A DNA stretch of 64,000 nucleotides. Source: Gaiellasilicea sp037720595. Lineage in GTDB: Bacteria; Actinomycetota; Thermoleophilia; Gaiellales; Gaiellaceae. Each line of letters opens with the position of its first letter. Position 1 is the stretch's first letter. The stretch spans positions 124,001 to 188,000 of the forward strand of contig JBBJLW010000002.1 of the NCBI GenBank assembly GCA_037720595.1, in the 5' to 3' direction. Shown piece after piece: positions 23,906 to 33,949 of the stretch. The notes under the pieces are model-generated. The model was given only the letters and a program-made list of their open reading frames with translations. It made no database searches and was not told the DNA's origin. The translations under genes and the position numbers were made by a program.

Positions 23906-26542
23906 CTAGGTTGGCGCTACGGCCTGCCCATTCTCGATGAGGCTGAGCTGAGCCGCCCGGGCGACGGCCTCGCCGCGGCTCCCCGCCTGGAGCTTGCGCA
24001 GGATCGCAGAGACGTGGTGGTCGACGGTGCGCGGCGAGAGATAGAGCCGCTCCGCGATCGCCGCGTTCCGCAGGCCGTCGCCGAGCAGGTGCAGCACCTC
24101 GAGCTCGCGTGCGGTCAGCGCTGCGGCATTCGTCTTTGTGGAGGGCCGCGGGCCGCGGGCGACGTCGCGGACGCCGAGCTCACGCAGACGGCGCGAGACC
24201 TGCGCTGCCAGTGCGCCGGCGCCGAGTTGCCGGGCGTGGTCGAGCGCCGCCCGGAGGCCGCGCTCGTCGTCCGTCTCGCTGAGCGCGAGCGCCTCCTCGT
24301 ACGGGCACCCGAGTGCCGCCCACGCGGCGGCGGCGGCCTCCCAGTCGCCGGTGAGCTGGAGGGCGTACGGCCCGCTGAGGTCGAACGGGAGCTCGTCGAC
24401 GATGCCGTGCTTGCGCCGCCAGTACCCGATCCGCGCGATCCACGACGCCGATCGTCGCAGGACGGCGAGGTCGAACACCGGTTGCGTGGCTTCCCGGACG
24501 TCGTCCGCGTGCCGCTCGAGCCATGCGATCTCGGCCAGAGCGCACGCGACGGCGCTGTCCCGATAGAGCTCCGGCGCGGGGAACTCCATCGCCGTCGCCT
24601 CGTTGAGCAGCGCTCGCGCGCCGGGATCGCCCCGGCGAGCGCGCACGAGTGCGAGGAGGAGCAGCCCCATGAGCCGCGGCTCGGGCGAGTCCCGCGGCTC
24701 GTCGACGAGCAGCTTCGCAGTCGCCGCCGCATCGGCCCAGCGACCGAGCTCGAGCTCCACGCACGCCCGAATCTGGAGCAGGGCCAGGCGCCAGAGGTCG
24801 AGCTCCAGCTCGTTGCAGAGCTCGAGTCCCTCGGTGAGCCAGGGCTCAATCAGGTCGTAGGAGCGGTACTGGGCGGCAATCGACGCCAGGTTGTTGAGCG
24901 CCCGGACGACCTGGGCATGGAGACCATGCCGTCGTGCAAGATCGAGCGCCTCCTCGAGCGTGGCGCGGGCCTGCGGGCCGTCGCGGAGCATCTCGGCGCT
25001 GCCCAGTGTGATCGAGACATCCACGATCGTGGCCGTCTGGTTGAGCTCTTCGGCCCGACGCAGAGCGCGCCTCCCCCAGGGGATCGCCCCTTCGGGGTCG
25101 TTCTCGATGAGCCGGGAGCGGGCCATCGCCTGGTAGGCCGCGCTGTGCTCGGGGCCAGCCGGCAGCGGCTTCAAGAGCGCGACGGCACTGGTCGCGGCCT
25201 CCGCCGCGTCGGGCAAGAGGCCACGGCAGTAGAGGTAGGGCACGAGCCGAGCGAGCCCGGCAGCCTCGGCTCGCACGTCGCCGGCACGCCGGTGGATTTC
25301 GATCGCAAGCTTAAGAGCCGCGATCGCCTGCACTTGCTCGTCGGTGTTGTAGAGCGAGTCGGACTGCCGCTCCAGCAACGAGGCGCGTTCCTCGTCTGAG
25401 AGACCGTCCGCAAATCGAAGAGCACGGGCGTACTGGGCGGCCGCCTCGCGGTGCGCCCCGAGCGCCTCGGAGCGCTCGGCCGCGGCGATTGCGTACCGCA
25501 GCGCGGGCTCGGCTTCGTCGGCGGCTTCGGCATGGTGAGCGAGCCGGGCGGCGTCGGGCGCGCCGGCAGGTGGCTGTGCGAGCGCGGCGACCGCGAGCCG
25601 GTGGAGACCGACCCCGCGGCGCGGCTCGACCGAGTCCTCGACCGCCCGCCGAGCGAGCTCGTGGCCGAACTCGACCGATCCGGCGCTCGCCCTAAGCATT
25701 CCCGACCCGAGACATTCCTCGAGCGCATCGGCCTCGTTCGGCGCCAACGCGTCGAGCAGCCAGAGCTCGACCCGCGGCGGCGCGATCGAGACGGCGTCGA
25801 GCAGCGCCCGCGCAGGCGCGCTCAGCGAGGCAGCGCGAGCGAGCACGGCGTCCCTGACCGTTCCTGGAATCTCACCGTTTCCGGCGGCCAGCACCTCTGT
25901 GACGAAGAAGGGGTTGCCACCGGTCTGGCGGTGGAGCTCGCGGGCGTCGACGTCCGCTGCTGCCGCCAGCTCGGCAACTGACGCCTTCGAGAGCGGCTCG
26001 AGCGCGACGCGGCTCACCGTTGGCCGCGTCGCGAGCTCGCCGAGCACGATCCGAAGCGGATGCATCCGATCCAGGTCGTCGCGGAAGGTCGCGATCACGA
26101 GGAGGCTCGAACGCTCGACCTTTCGGGCAAGCAACCGCAGCGCGTCGAGACTCGCCTCGTCAGCCCAGTGGACATCCTCGAGCACGATGACGGTTGGACT
26201 TCGTTCGCCTGCGTCGACCAGCGCCTTGACGAGCTCGTGTGGCGCTGCGCCGGCGTTGGACGCCGCGCCGATCTCGCCATTCGCGTCCGCGGCGAGCTCG
26301 AGGAACGGTCCCAGCGGCCGTGGCGTGAAGAGCGCGTCGCAAGCGCCCCAGAGCACGCGGATGTCCAGGCCCGGCTCGGCGCAGAAGGCCCTGACGACGG
26401 CCGTCTTCCCGACCCCCGCCTCGCCGGCGACGAGCACGAGCCTGCCGCTGCCGGACGCGGACGCCGCAAGCGCCCGGCGCAAGCTCGCGAGGGCGTCGTC
26501 GCGCTCGAGCAGACAGACCCTCTCGGCCGCCGTAATCGCCAT
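23906..26542 (-). CDS. LuxR-family transcriptional regulator with AAA ATPase and TPR region
   Basis: An 878-residue STAND/LAL-type regulator. Walker A GEAGVGKTAVVRAF (about 40-53) and Walker B TVIVLEDVHWADEASLDAL lie in the N-terminal ATPase. A long helical TPR-like region follows (about 330-790). The C-terminus is a LuxR helix-turn-helix: LTARELEVLHLLGDGLRNAAIAERLYLSPRTVDHHVSAILRKL. Such proteins bind DNA when an inducer docks on the ATPase/TPR body. Start at ATG 26542, which has AGGA seven bases upstream; GTG 26548 is possible. Targets may be the DUF4242 and secreted-protein genes downstream. Confidence 0.9.
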   Translation of the reverse strand: MAITAAERVCLLERDDALASLRRALAASASGSGRLVLVAGEAGVGKTAVVRAFCAEPGLDIRVLWGACDALFTPRPLGPFLELAADANGEIGAASNAGAAPHELVKALVDAGERSPTVIVLEDVHWADEASLDALRLLARKVERSSLLVIATFRDDLDRMHPLRIVLGELATRPTVSRVALEPLSKASVAELAAAADVDARELHRQTGGNPFFVTEVLAAGNGEIPGTVRDAVLARAASLSAPARALLDAVSIAPPRVELWLLDALAPNEADALEECLGSGMLRASAGSVEFGHELARRAVEDSVEPRRGVGLHRLAVAALAQPPAGAPDAARLAHHAEAADEAEPALRYAIAAAERSEALGAHREAAAQYARALRFADGLSDEERASLLERQSDSLYNTDEQVQAIAALKLAIEIHRRAGDVRAEAAGLARLVPYLYCRGLLPDAAEAATSAVALLKPLPAGPEHSAAYQAMARSRLIENDPEGAIPWGRRALRRAEELNQTATIVDVSITLGSAEMLRDGPQARATLEEALDLARRHGLHAQVVRALNNLASIAAQYRSYDLIEPWLTEGLELCNELELDLWRLALLQIRACVELELGRWADAAATAKLLVDEPRDSPEPRLMGLLLLALVRARRGDPGARALLNEATAMEFPAPELYRDSAVACALAEIAWLERHADDVREATQPVFDLAVLRRSASWIARIGYWRRKHGIVDELPFDLSGPYALQLTGDWEAAAAAWAALGCPYEEALALSETDDERGLRAALDHARQLGAGALAAQVSRRLRELGVRDVARGPRPSTKTNAAALTARELEVLHLLGDGLRNAAIAERLYLSPRTVDHHVSAILRKLQAGSRGEAVARAAQLSLIENGQAVAPT

Positions 26543-26612
26543 CGTCACATCCTGGACGCTCTCGCCTCGTTCTTCAAGCCGAACGACGCGAAGGACAAGC
26601 TTCGCAGCTCGG

Positions 26613-28142
<1,530 letters not shown>

Positions 28143-28189
28143 CGGGGTCCTCCTCGAAGGTCGCCTCCAGCGTACTATCCTCCTCGAGC

Positions 28190-28663
28190 GTGGGTGAGAT
28201 CGCATACACGTCGCGGGTGCGGATCGAGGTCGTGGGCGGCCCGCTTCGCCGGGCCTTCGTCCCGGCTCGAGACGAGCCGGTCGAGTTCGGCGTCCACGAC
28301 GAGGTCGCCGATCACTACGGCGTGCCGCGCGGAGGCGACGTGGAACGTCCGACGACGCTCGACTACCTGGTCGCTGCCGCCGCCGGCTGACTGGCCGGCA
28401 CCCTGAGGGGCGCGCTGGAGGCGCGTCAGGTGAAGGCGAGCGGGGGCAGGCTCACGGCGGAGGCGACCGGTGAGATCGAGAGCGACGACGGCGTGCTCGT
28501 GGTCAAGCGGATCCACGTCGTCTACTCGCTCCGCCTCGATTCGGACGCCGACCACGAGAAGGCGCACAGAGCGTTCGAGCATCACATGCCCCACTGCCCG
28601 GTCTACCGCTCGATCGGCAGCGCGATCGAGATCACGACCGCGCTCGAGGTCGTTGCGCGCTAG
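28190..28663 (+). CDS. OsmC-like protein with an in-frame TGA at the catalytic cysteine (candidate selenoprotein)
   Basis: From GTG 28190 the frame encodes an OsmC/Ohr-fold protein of 157 residues if TGA 28388-28390 is read through. Codon 67 is this TGA, in the context VAAAAG-TGA-LAGTLRGAL. OsmC-family proteins have the peroxidatic Cys here (AAxxxCLxGT), and the partner Cys136 is present in HCPVYRS. The frame continues without another stop to 28663. The downstream half keeps family sequence (GRLTAEATGEI, VVKRIHVVYSL). OsmC-like selenoproteins are known from metagenomes, and a SECIS-like hairpin follows. Alternatives are a nonsense mutation or base-call error TGC to TGA. Tail overlaps the convergent oxidoreductase by 4 bases. 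Confidence 0.78.
28399..28432 (+). promoter_or_regulatory. Candidate bacterial SECIS hairpin after the in-frame TGA
   Basis: CACC (28399-28402) pairs with GGTG (28429-28432), C28403 is bulged, TGA (28404-28406) pairs with TCA (28426-28428), GGGG (28407-28410) is an internal bulge, and CGCGC (28411-28415) pairs with GCGCG (28421-28425). The apical loop TGGAG (28416-28420) has G at its second base and starts 26 bases after the TGA. Short loop, early G and spacing fit models of bacterial SECIS elements bound by SelB. GC-rich coding sequence makes hairpins common, so support is moderate. Confidence 0.5.
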
Positions 28664-29547
28664 AGGAGGACTACGACCTTTCCGGGCCTGCCCCACGCGG
28701 CGCCGAGCTCATCGAGACCGATCCGGTCGATGTCGAGTGCGAGCTCCCGGGAGATCGCGTGGCCGACGAGCCGGGCGTACTGCTCGGCGAGGACGTCCGC
28801 CGGCACGGCGAAGTTGGAGTAGCCGTAGAGCTCGAGCTGCTTGCCACGGACGCTCGCCGAGGTCAACGTGGCGGTCGGTCCTGCCGATTGGCCGAGCTGG
28901 ACGATCCGCGCCCCCGGCGCGGCGGCTCCGATCGCCCGCTCGAGCGGCTCGCCGCAAAGGGGGTCGAAGACGTAGGTCGGCTCGCCGAAGTCGCCGTCGA
29001 GGGCGACCGCCTCGTCGGCGCCGAGCGCGAGCGCCCGCTCGAGGCCCTCCCCGTCTCGCCCCGCCGCCGTGACGTGCCCCGCACCTAGCAGTTTCGCCGC
29101 CTGGAGCGCCACCTGTCCCGCCGTCCCCGTCGCACCAAGCACGAGCACTCGGTCGCTCTCCCGCACCGGGGCCCGCCAGGCCAGCGGCATCCAGCCGGCG
29201 AGACCGGCGATCCCGAGCGCCGCCGCGAGCGCGGGATCTGCGCCATCCGGCACCTCTGCGACCACCGTTCCCGGCAGCGTCCGCTCGGCCATGGCCCCGT
29301 TCCGGGTGAGACCGAGCCCGCCGCCGAATGTCCAAATGAGCCGGCCCGACACTCGTTCCCGCCCAACCGCCTCGCAGCCGGGCACGTACGGGAGCTCCGG
29401 ATGACCGCCGTAGAAGCGGCCGTTCGCGACCGCGACGTCGATGGGGTTGAGGGATGCAGCGACGACGTCGATCGCGTCGCCCTCGGGCTCGGGCGCCTCC
29501 CCCACGAAGGGAGGGCGCCCGAGCTCGGTGACCTGCGCCGCTCGCAA
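28660..29547 (-). CDS. Zinc-independent MDR-family quinone oxidoreductase-like protein
   Basis: A 295-residue medium-chain dehydrogenase/reductase. The GroES-like part includes ASLNPIDVAVANGRFYGGHPELPYVPGCEAVG, and the Rossmann part has VLVLGATGTAGQVALQAAKLLGAG (NADPH-binding). No structural zinc Cys cluster is visible, which fits the quinone oxidoreductase branch. It would reduce quinones or enones with NADPH. TTG start at 29547, nine bases after the solute-binding gene's end, on the same strand as the transporter genes. Confidence 0.85.
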   Translation of the reverse strand: MRAAQVTELGRPPFVGEAPEPEGDAIDVVAASLNPIDVAVANGRFYGGHPELPYVPGCEAVGRERVSGRLIWTFGGGLGLTRNGAMAERTLPGTVVAEVPDGADPALAAALGIAGLAGWMPLAWRAPVRESDRVLVLGATGTAGQVALQAAKLLGAGHVTAAGRDGEGLERALALGADEAVALDGDFGEPTYVFDPLCGEPLERAIGAAAPGARIVQLGQSAGPTATLTSASVRGKQLELYGYSNFAVPADVLAEQYARLVGHAISRELALDIDRIGLDELGAAWGRPGKVVVLL

Positions 29548-29555
29548 CTAGCCGG

Positions 29556-30956
29556 CTACACCTTCCCGAGGTTGCGCCACTTCTGGAAGATCTCCCTGAT
29601 CTGACGGTCGTAGGTGCGCGCGGCGTCGTCCGGCGTCCGCTTGCCCTGCGCCACCTCCGCGAACATCTGCGGGATCAGGAACTTGCTGAACATCTCGTCG
29701 ATCCCCGCGTTCGACGTGCCGGGGTAGCCGACGTTCTTCGTGTACTTCTCGGCGATCTCGCCGAGCACCTTGTACTTGCCGGCTGGCTTCGCCACCGGGT
29801 CGCGCTCGAGTCGCCTGTTGATGTTCGGAACGGAGCTCGGCCACGACGGGAAGTTGTAGAACTTCGAGTTCTCGAACGCCCCGATGTACTTCGTCTCCAG
29901 ATCGACGAGGAACTTCTTCGCCAGCCGCTTGTTCTTCGCGAACTTCCAGATCACGTAGCAGCCCATCACGTGCTCCAGCCCGACCCTGCCGTTCGGTCCC
30001 GCCGGGATCGGGAGCAGCTCGATCTTGCTGGCGAGCTCGGGATTGACGAGCTCTGCGGTACGCGTGATCGAGATGGCGTTCATCGCGAGCGAGAGCCGCC
30101 CCGCGACCATGGCCTGGTTGTTCGAGGCGGGCGTCCAGGCGAAGATCTCGTTCGACATCCCCTGCTCGAAGAGCGCCTTGGCGAACTTCAGCGCCTCGCG
30201 CGTGCCCTTCGAGTTGAGGACCACCCGGTTCTTGTCGTTCTGGATGAACCCGCCGAAGCACATCATCAACGCCATCAGCGCCATGTTCGAGTCGATCTCG
30301 TTCGACATTCCGATCCCGACCGGATGACCCATTGCCTTCAGCTTCGGGGCCGCCCGGAGGACGTTGTCCCAGCTCGTCGGCCTGATCCCGACCTCGCCCC
30401 AGAGGTCGGCGCGGTAGTTCGCCGGGTCGGGGACGTAGTTGTCGGAGAAGGCGAAGTACTTCTTCGTCCTCGGGTTGTAGGTGCTGCGGAAGGCGAGATT
30501 CCCGATCTTGCCCCGCTTGCGCGTGACGGCCTGGACGATCTCCTTGTGGTCGATCACCTGGTCCTCGAAGGCGGCAGGCGGGGCGAGGAAGAAGAAGATG
30601 TCGTGGCCGCTCTGGGCCGCGACCTCCGCCGCCGCGCGGGCCGGGATGTCGTTGACGTTGATGTGGTCGACGATCACCTCGGTGTCGTTGGCCTGGCCCC
30701 AACGCTTGACGTAGACGTTGTCGAACCACTTGTCGTAGGCGGGGACGAAGTGGCTCCACTGGATGATCCGGAGCGTCTCCTTCAGCTCTCTGTTCCGGAA
30801 GCGGGGCGCCCCGCCGACGGCCGACTTCGCCGTCGCGCCGCCGTAGACGACGACGATCGAGCCAACCGCGCCGCGCCGCAGCAGCTCGCGGCGGGTCGTC
30901 CGTGTACCGGTCACCTCCTCTCCGATCGATCCGTGAACGTCGTAGACGTCAGCCAT
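29556..30956 (-). CDS. Extracellular solute-binding protein of a MalEFG-type ABC transporter, Tat-exported
   Basis: A 466-residue family-1 solute-binding protein. The N-terminus has a twin-arginine signal (TRTTRRELLRRGAVGSIVVVYGG, about 18-40). The mature part has the SBP_bac fold (LRIIQWSHFVPAYDKWFD; DIFFFLAPPAAFEDQVID; AFTxxN-like substrate lobes). It captures a sugar or polyol-like compound outside the membrane and hands it to the two permeases encoded upstream. The exact ligand cannot be read from sequence. Confidence 0.9.
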   Translation of the reverse strand: MADVYDVHGSIGEEVTGTRTTRRELLRRGAVGSIVVVYGGATAKSAVGGAPRFRNRELKETLRIIQWSHFVPAYDKWFDNVYVKRWGQANDTEVIVDHINVNDIPARAAAEVAAQSGHDIFFFLAPPAAFEDQVIDHKEIVQAVTRKRGKIGNLAFRSTYNPRTKKYFAFSDNYVPDPANYRADLWGEVGIRPTSWDNVLRAAPKLKAMGHPVGIGMSNEIDSNMALMALMMCFGGFIQNDKNRVVLNSKGTREALKFAKALFEQGMSNEIFAWTPASNNQAMVAGRLSLAMNAISITRTAELVNPELASKIELLPIPAGPNGRVGLEHVMGCYVIWKFAKNKRLAKKFLVDLETKYIGAFENSKFYNFPSWPSSVPNINRRLERDPVAKPAGKYKVLGEIAEKYTKNVGYPGTSNAGIDEMFSKFLIPQMFAEVAQGKRTPDDAARTYDRQIREIFQKWRNLGKV

Positions 30957-30973
30957 CGTGCTCCTCCTTTCTG

Positions 30974-31813
30974 TCAGCGGAAGGCACCGCCGGTGAAGCC
31001 GGCGATGAAACGGTCGAGAAACGTGTTGTAGAGCAGGGCGAGCGGAATCGCGGGGATGAGGGTCGCGGCCATCAGCGCGCCCCAGAAGAACACGTCCCCC
31101 CGGATCAGCTCGGTGTAGATGCCGGTCGAGACCACCTTGCTGTCCGAGCTCGTGATGAACGCGATCGCGTAGATGAACTCGTTCACGCAGAGCGAGAAGG
31201 TGAAGATGACGACGGTCAGGATCCCGGGGAGCGAGATCGGGAAGACGATGCGGGTGAGCGTCCGCAGGCGCGAGGCGCCGTCGACGAGGGCTGCGTCCTC
31301 GAGCTCCCGAGGAATCGACTTGAAGAAGCCCATCAGAAGCCAGGTCGCGAACGGGATCGTGAAGCCCGGGTAGACGAGGATCAGAGCCGCGAGCCGGTCC
31401 TGGAGCCCAACCTCGGCCACGACCCGCGAGAGCGGCAGGAAGAGCAGGGTTGGCGGCACGAGGTAGACGAGGAAGAGGCCGACGCCGAGCGTCTGGCCCC
31501 AGCGTCCGGAGAGTCGCGCGAGCGCGTAGCCTGCCGGCAGCGAGACGGCAAGCGTGATCGCGACGACGACGAGCCCGACGAGCACCGTGTTCAGGAGCCA
31601 GTGCGCATATTGCGTCTCGCCGAAGAGGAAGCGGTAGTTGTCGAGCGTGGGCGAGCCCTCGCCGAAGCCGAAGGGGTTGTTCTCGGTGTTGTAGAGGTCG
31701 AGCTCCGACTTGAGCGAGGTCTGGAGCATCCAGTAGAACGGAAACGCGAGCACGATCGCGAACGGCCCTACGACGAGCCAGGTGAGCAGGTTGTCGCGCC
31801 GGCGCAAGGGCAT
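30974..31813 (-). CDS. Carbohydrate-type ABC transporter permease, MalG-like
   Basis: A 279-residue permease with six helices and the EAA loop of the CUT1 type (LEDAALVDGASRLRTLTRIVFPISLPGILTV). It pairs with the MalF-like subunit, whose stop it abuts (31813/31814), and with the binding protein downstream. Confidence 0.92.
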   Translation of the reverse strand: MPLRRRDNLLTWLVVGPFAIVLAFPFYWMLQTSLKSELDLYNTENNPFGFGEGSPTLDNYRFLFGETQYAHWLLNTVLVGLVVVAITLAVSLPAGYALARLSGRWGQTLGVGLFLVYLVPPTLLFLPLSRVVAEVGLQDRLAALILVYPGFTIPFATWLLMGFFKSIPRELEDAALVDGASRLRTLTRIVFPISLPGILTVVIFTFSLCVNEFIYAIAFITSSDSKVVSTGIYTELIRGDVFFWGALMAATLIPAIPLALLYNTFLDRFIAGFTGGAFR

Positions 31814-32734
31814 CTAGGTGACCTCGACCCTGCGCGCAAACAGGAGCATCAGCACTGTCACGATTGCGAGCACGGGCAGCAGGAAGAGCGCGACCGCAGC
31901 GCCCTCGCCGAGTGAGCCGCCCTGGATCCCGGTCTGGAATGCCCACATCGGCAGCATCTGCGTCGAGTTGAACGGTCCGCCGCGCGTGAGGATGTAGACG
32001 ACGGCCATATCGGTCGCGGTAAAGACGATTCCGAACAGGACGGCAATCGTCGCGATCGGGAGCTGGAGCGGCAGCGTCACGAACCAGAGCTTCTTGAGGC
32101 CCGTGACTCCGTCCACCTTCGCCGCGTCGTCCACTTCCTTGGGGATCGAGGCGAGGCCGGCGATCATGATCACCGTCGCGAACGGGAGCAGCCGCCACGC
32201 GTGCACGGTCGTGATCGCGGCGAGCGCCTTGTTCGGCTCACCCAGCCACTGCGGCGGGTTGAACTGGTCGACGAGCGAGAGCTCCTTCAAGGTCCAGTTC
32301 ACGACCGAGAACAGCGAGTCGAAGATCCAGAGGAAGCCGATCGTCGAGAGCGCGACCGGCGCCGCCCACGGCAGCAGGACGAGGAAGCGCATCAGCCACT
32401 TGCCCCGGAACTCGCGGATGAGGAAGTGCGCGAGCACGGAAGCGCCGAGCACGACGATCGCGTTCGCGGCCAGGGTGAAGACGATCGTGTTCTTGAAGGC
32501 GGTGCGGAAGTTCGGGTCAGACCACTGGGAGGCGTAGTTGTCGAAGCCGACAAAGTCGCCGGTCAGCGAGCCGGCGGTCGCGTTCGTCAGCGAGAGGTAC
32601 ACGGAGAGAATGAGCGGCGCGCCGACGAGCAGCCCGACAAAGAGCACCGCCGGCGCGATCAGCGCTGGTGCGAGGAAGCGGCGCTCCTCGAGGAGATCGC
32701 GTCTCCGGCGCCGCGGCACTGCGGCTGCCTCCAC
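31814..32734 (-). CDS. Carbohydrate-type ABC transporter permease, MalF-like
   Basis: A 306-residue permease. N-terminal basic segment (RRRRRDLLEERR) then a helix with LIAPAVLFVGLLVGAPLILS, and the EAA loop VDDAAKVDGVTGLKKLWFVTLPLQLP. First gene of the minus-strand transporter operon; its ATG at 32734 faces the ATPase gene across a 42-base gap, so both directions probably share control. Confidence 0.92.
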   Translation of the reverse strand: MEAAAVPRRRRRDLLEERRFLAPALIAPAVLFVGLLVGAPLILSVYLSLTNATAGSLTGDFVGFDNYASQWSDPNFRTAFKNTIVFTLAANAIVVLGASVLAHFLIREFRGKWLMRFLVLLPWAAPVALSTIGFLWIFDSLFSVVNWTLKELSLVDQFNPPQWLGEPNKALAAITTVHAWRLLPFATVIMIAGLASIPKEVDDAAKVDGVTGLKKLWFVTLPLQLPIATIAVLFGIVFTATDMAVVYILTRGGPFNSTQMLPMWAFQTGIQGGSLGEGAAVALFLLPVLAIVTVLMLLFARRVEVT

Positions 32735-32776
32735 ATGACGATCCTAACCAAGTCGTCGTGCTTTATGTTTCGTGTC

Positions 32777-33940
32777 GTGGCGAAGATCGCCCTCGAGAAC
32801 GTCTCGAAGGTCTATCCGGACGGGACGCGCGCGGTCCGCGAGCTCAATCTCGACATCGACGACGGCGAGCTCGTCGTCTTCGTCGGCCCCTCCGGCTGCG
32901 GCAAGACCTCGGCGTTGCGGATGATCGCCGGGCTCGAGGAGATCACGGACGGGACGATCAAGGTCGGCGACCGCGTCGTGAACGACCTGCCGCCGAAGGA
33001 TCGCGACATCGCGATGATCTTTCAGAACTACGCGCTCTACCCGCATATGAGCTCGTTCGACAACATGGCCTTCGCGCTGAAGATGCGTGGACACGACAAG
33101 GCCGAGATCAACCGGCGCGTGAACGACGCGGCCCGCGTACTCGGTCTCGGGGATGTGCTCAAGAAGAAACCGCGGACACTCTCCGGCGGACAGCGGCAGC
33201 GCGTCGCGATGGGGCGCGCGATCGTCCGCGAGCCACAGGCCTTTCTGATGGACGAGCCGCTCTCGAACCTGGACGCGAAGCTCCGAGTGCAGATGCGTGC
33301 CGAGATCGCTCGGATCCAGCGCGATCTGAGCGTGACGACGATTTACGTCACCCACGATCAGTCCGAGGCGATGACGCTGGGCGACCGGGTCGCGGTCATG
33401 CGCAAGGGCGAGCTCCAGCAACTCGCCTCACCGCAAGAGCTCTATCGCGCGCCCGCCAACCTCTTCGTCGCCGAGTTCATCGGCTCGCCGGCGATGAACC
33501 TCGTCGAGGCCGCGATCGAGGGCGGGCTGGCACGGTTCGGCGAGCACAGCCTCCCGGTCGACGGCCGTGGTGGACTCGGCGGCTACGAGGGCCGGAAGGT
33601 CGCGCTCGGGATCAGGCCGGAGGATCTCGAGGACGCGGCGCTCTCCGACGCGCCCGAGGGCAGCCGCCTGCCTGTCACGGTCGACCTGCGCGAGGACATG
33701 GGCTCGGAGATCTTCCTCCACTTCTCGGTCTCCGCTCCGCACGTCGCCACGGACGAGGTGAAGGATGCCGTCGAGACCGAGGATGGGGTCGCAGCGCTCG
33801 AGAACCCGGCCGGTACGCCGTTCGTCGCGCGGGTCGACCGCGAGTCACGCGCCCGAGAGGGCGACCGCATCGAGGTCGCAGTGGACACGCGAATGCTCCA
33901 TTTCTTCGACCTCGAGACCGGCGCGGCGATCTCGAAGTAG
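32777..33940 (+). CDS. ABC transporter ATP-binding protein, UgpC/MsmK type
   Basis: A 387-residue ATPase. Walker A GPSGCGKTSALRM, Q-loop FQNYALYPHMS, signature LSGGQRQRVAMGRAIVREP, Walker B FLMDEPLSNLDAKLR, H-loop YVTHDQSEAMTLGD, then a C-terminal TOBE regulatory domain (GIRPEDLED onwards). It would energise the MalFG-type permeases encoded divergently. GTG 32777 gives the usual MAKIALENVSKVYP start; ATG 32765 adds four residues. The aminotransferase gene follows after 9 bases. Confidence 0.93.
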   Translation: MAKIALENVSKVYPDGTRAVRELNLDIDDGELVVFVGPSGCGKTSALRMIAGLEEITDGTIKVGDRVVNDLPPKDRDIAMIFQNYALYPHMSSFDNMAFALKMRGHDKAEINRRVNDAARVLGLGDVLKKKPRTLSGGQRQRVAMGRAIVREPQAFLMDEPLSNLDAKLRVQMRAEIARIQRDLSVTTIYVTHDQSEAMTLGDRVAVMRKGELQQLASPQELYRAPANLFVAEFIGSPAMNLVEAAIEGGLARFGEHSLPVDGRGGLGGYEGRKVALGIRPEDLEDAALSDAPEGSRLPVTVDLREDMGSEIFLHFSVSAPHVATDEVKDAVETEDGVAALENPAGTPFVARVDRESRAREGDRIEVAVDTRMLHFFDLETGAAISK

Positions 33941-33949
33941 GCTTTCGGC

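Noticed and set aside
28391..28663. A separate small gene starting at GTG 28430, independent of the upstream half
   Set aside because: It would be only the C-terminal half of an OsmC domain; phase and sequence are continuous across the TGA, so one gene with a recoded or mutated codon explains it better.
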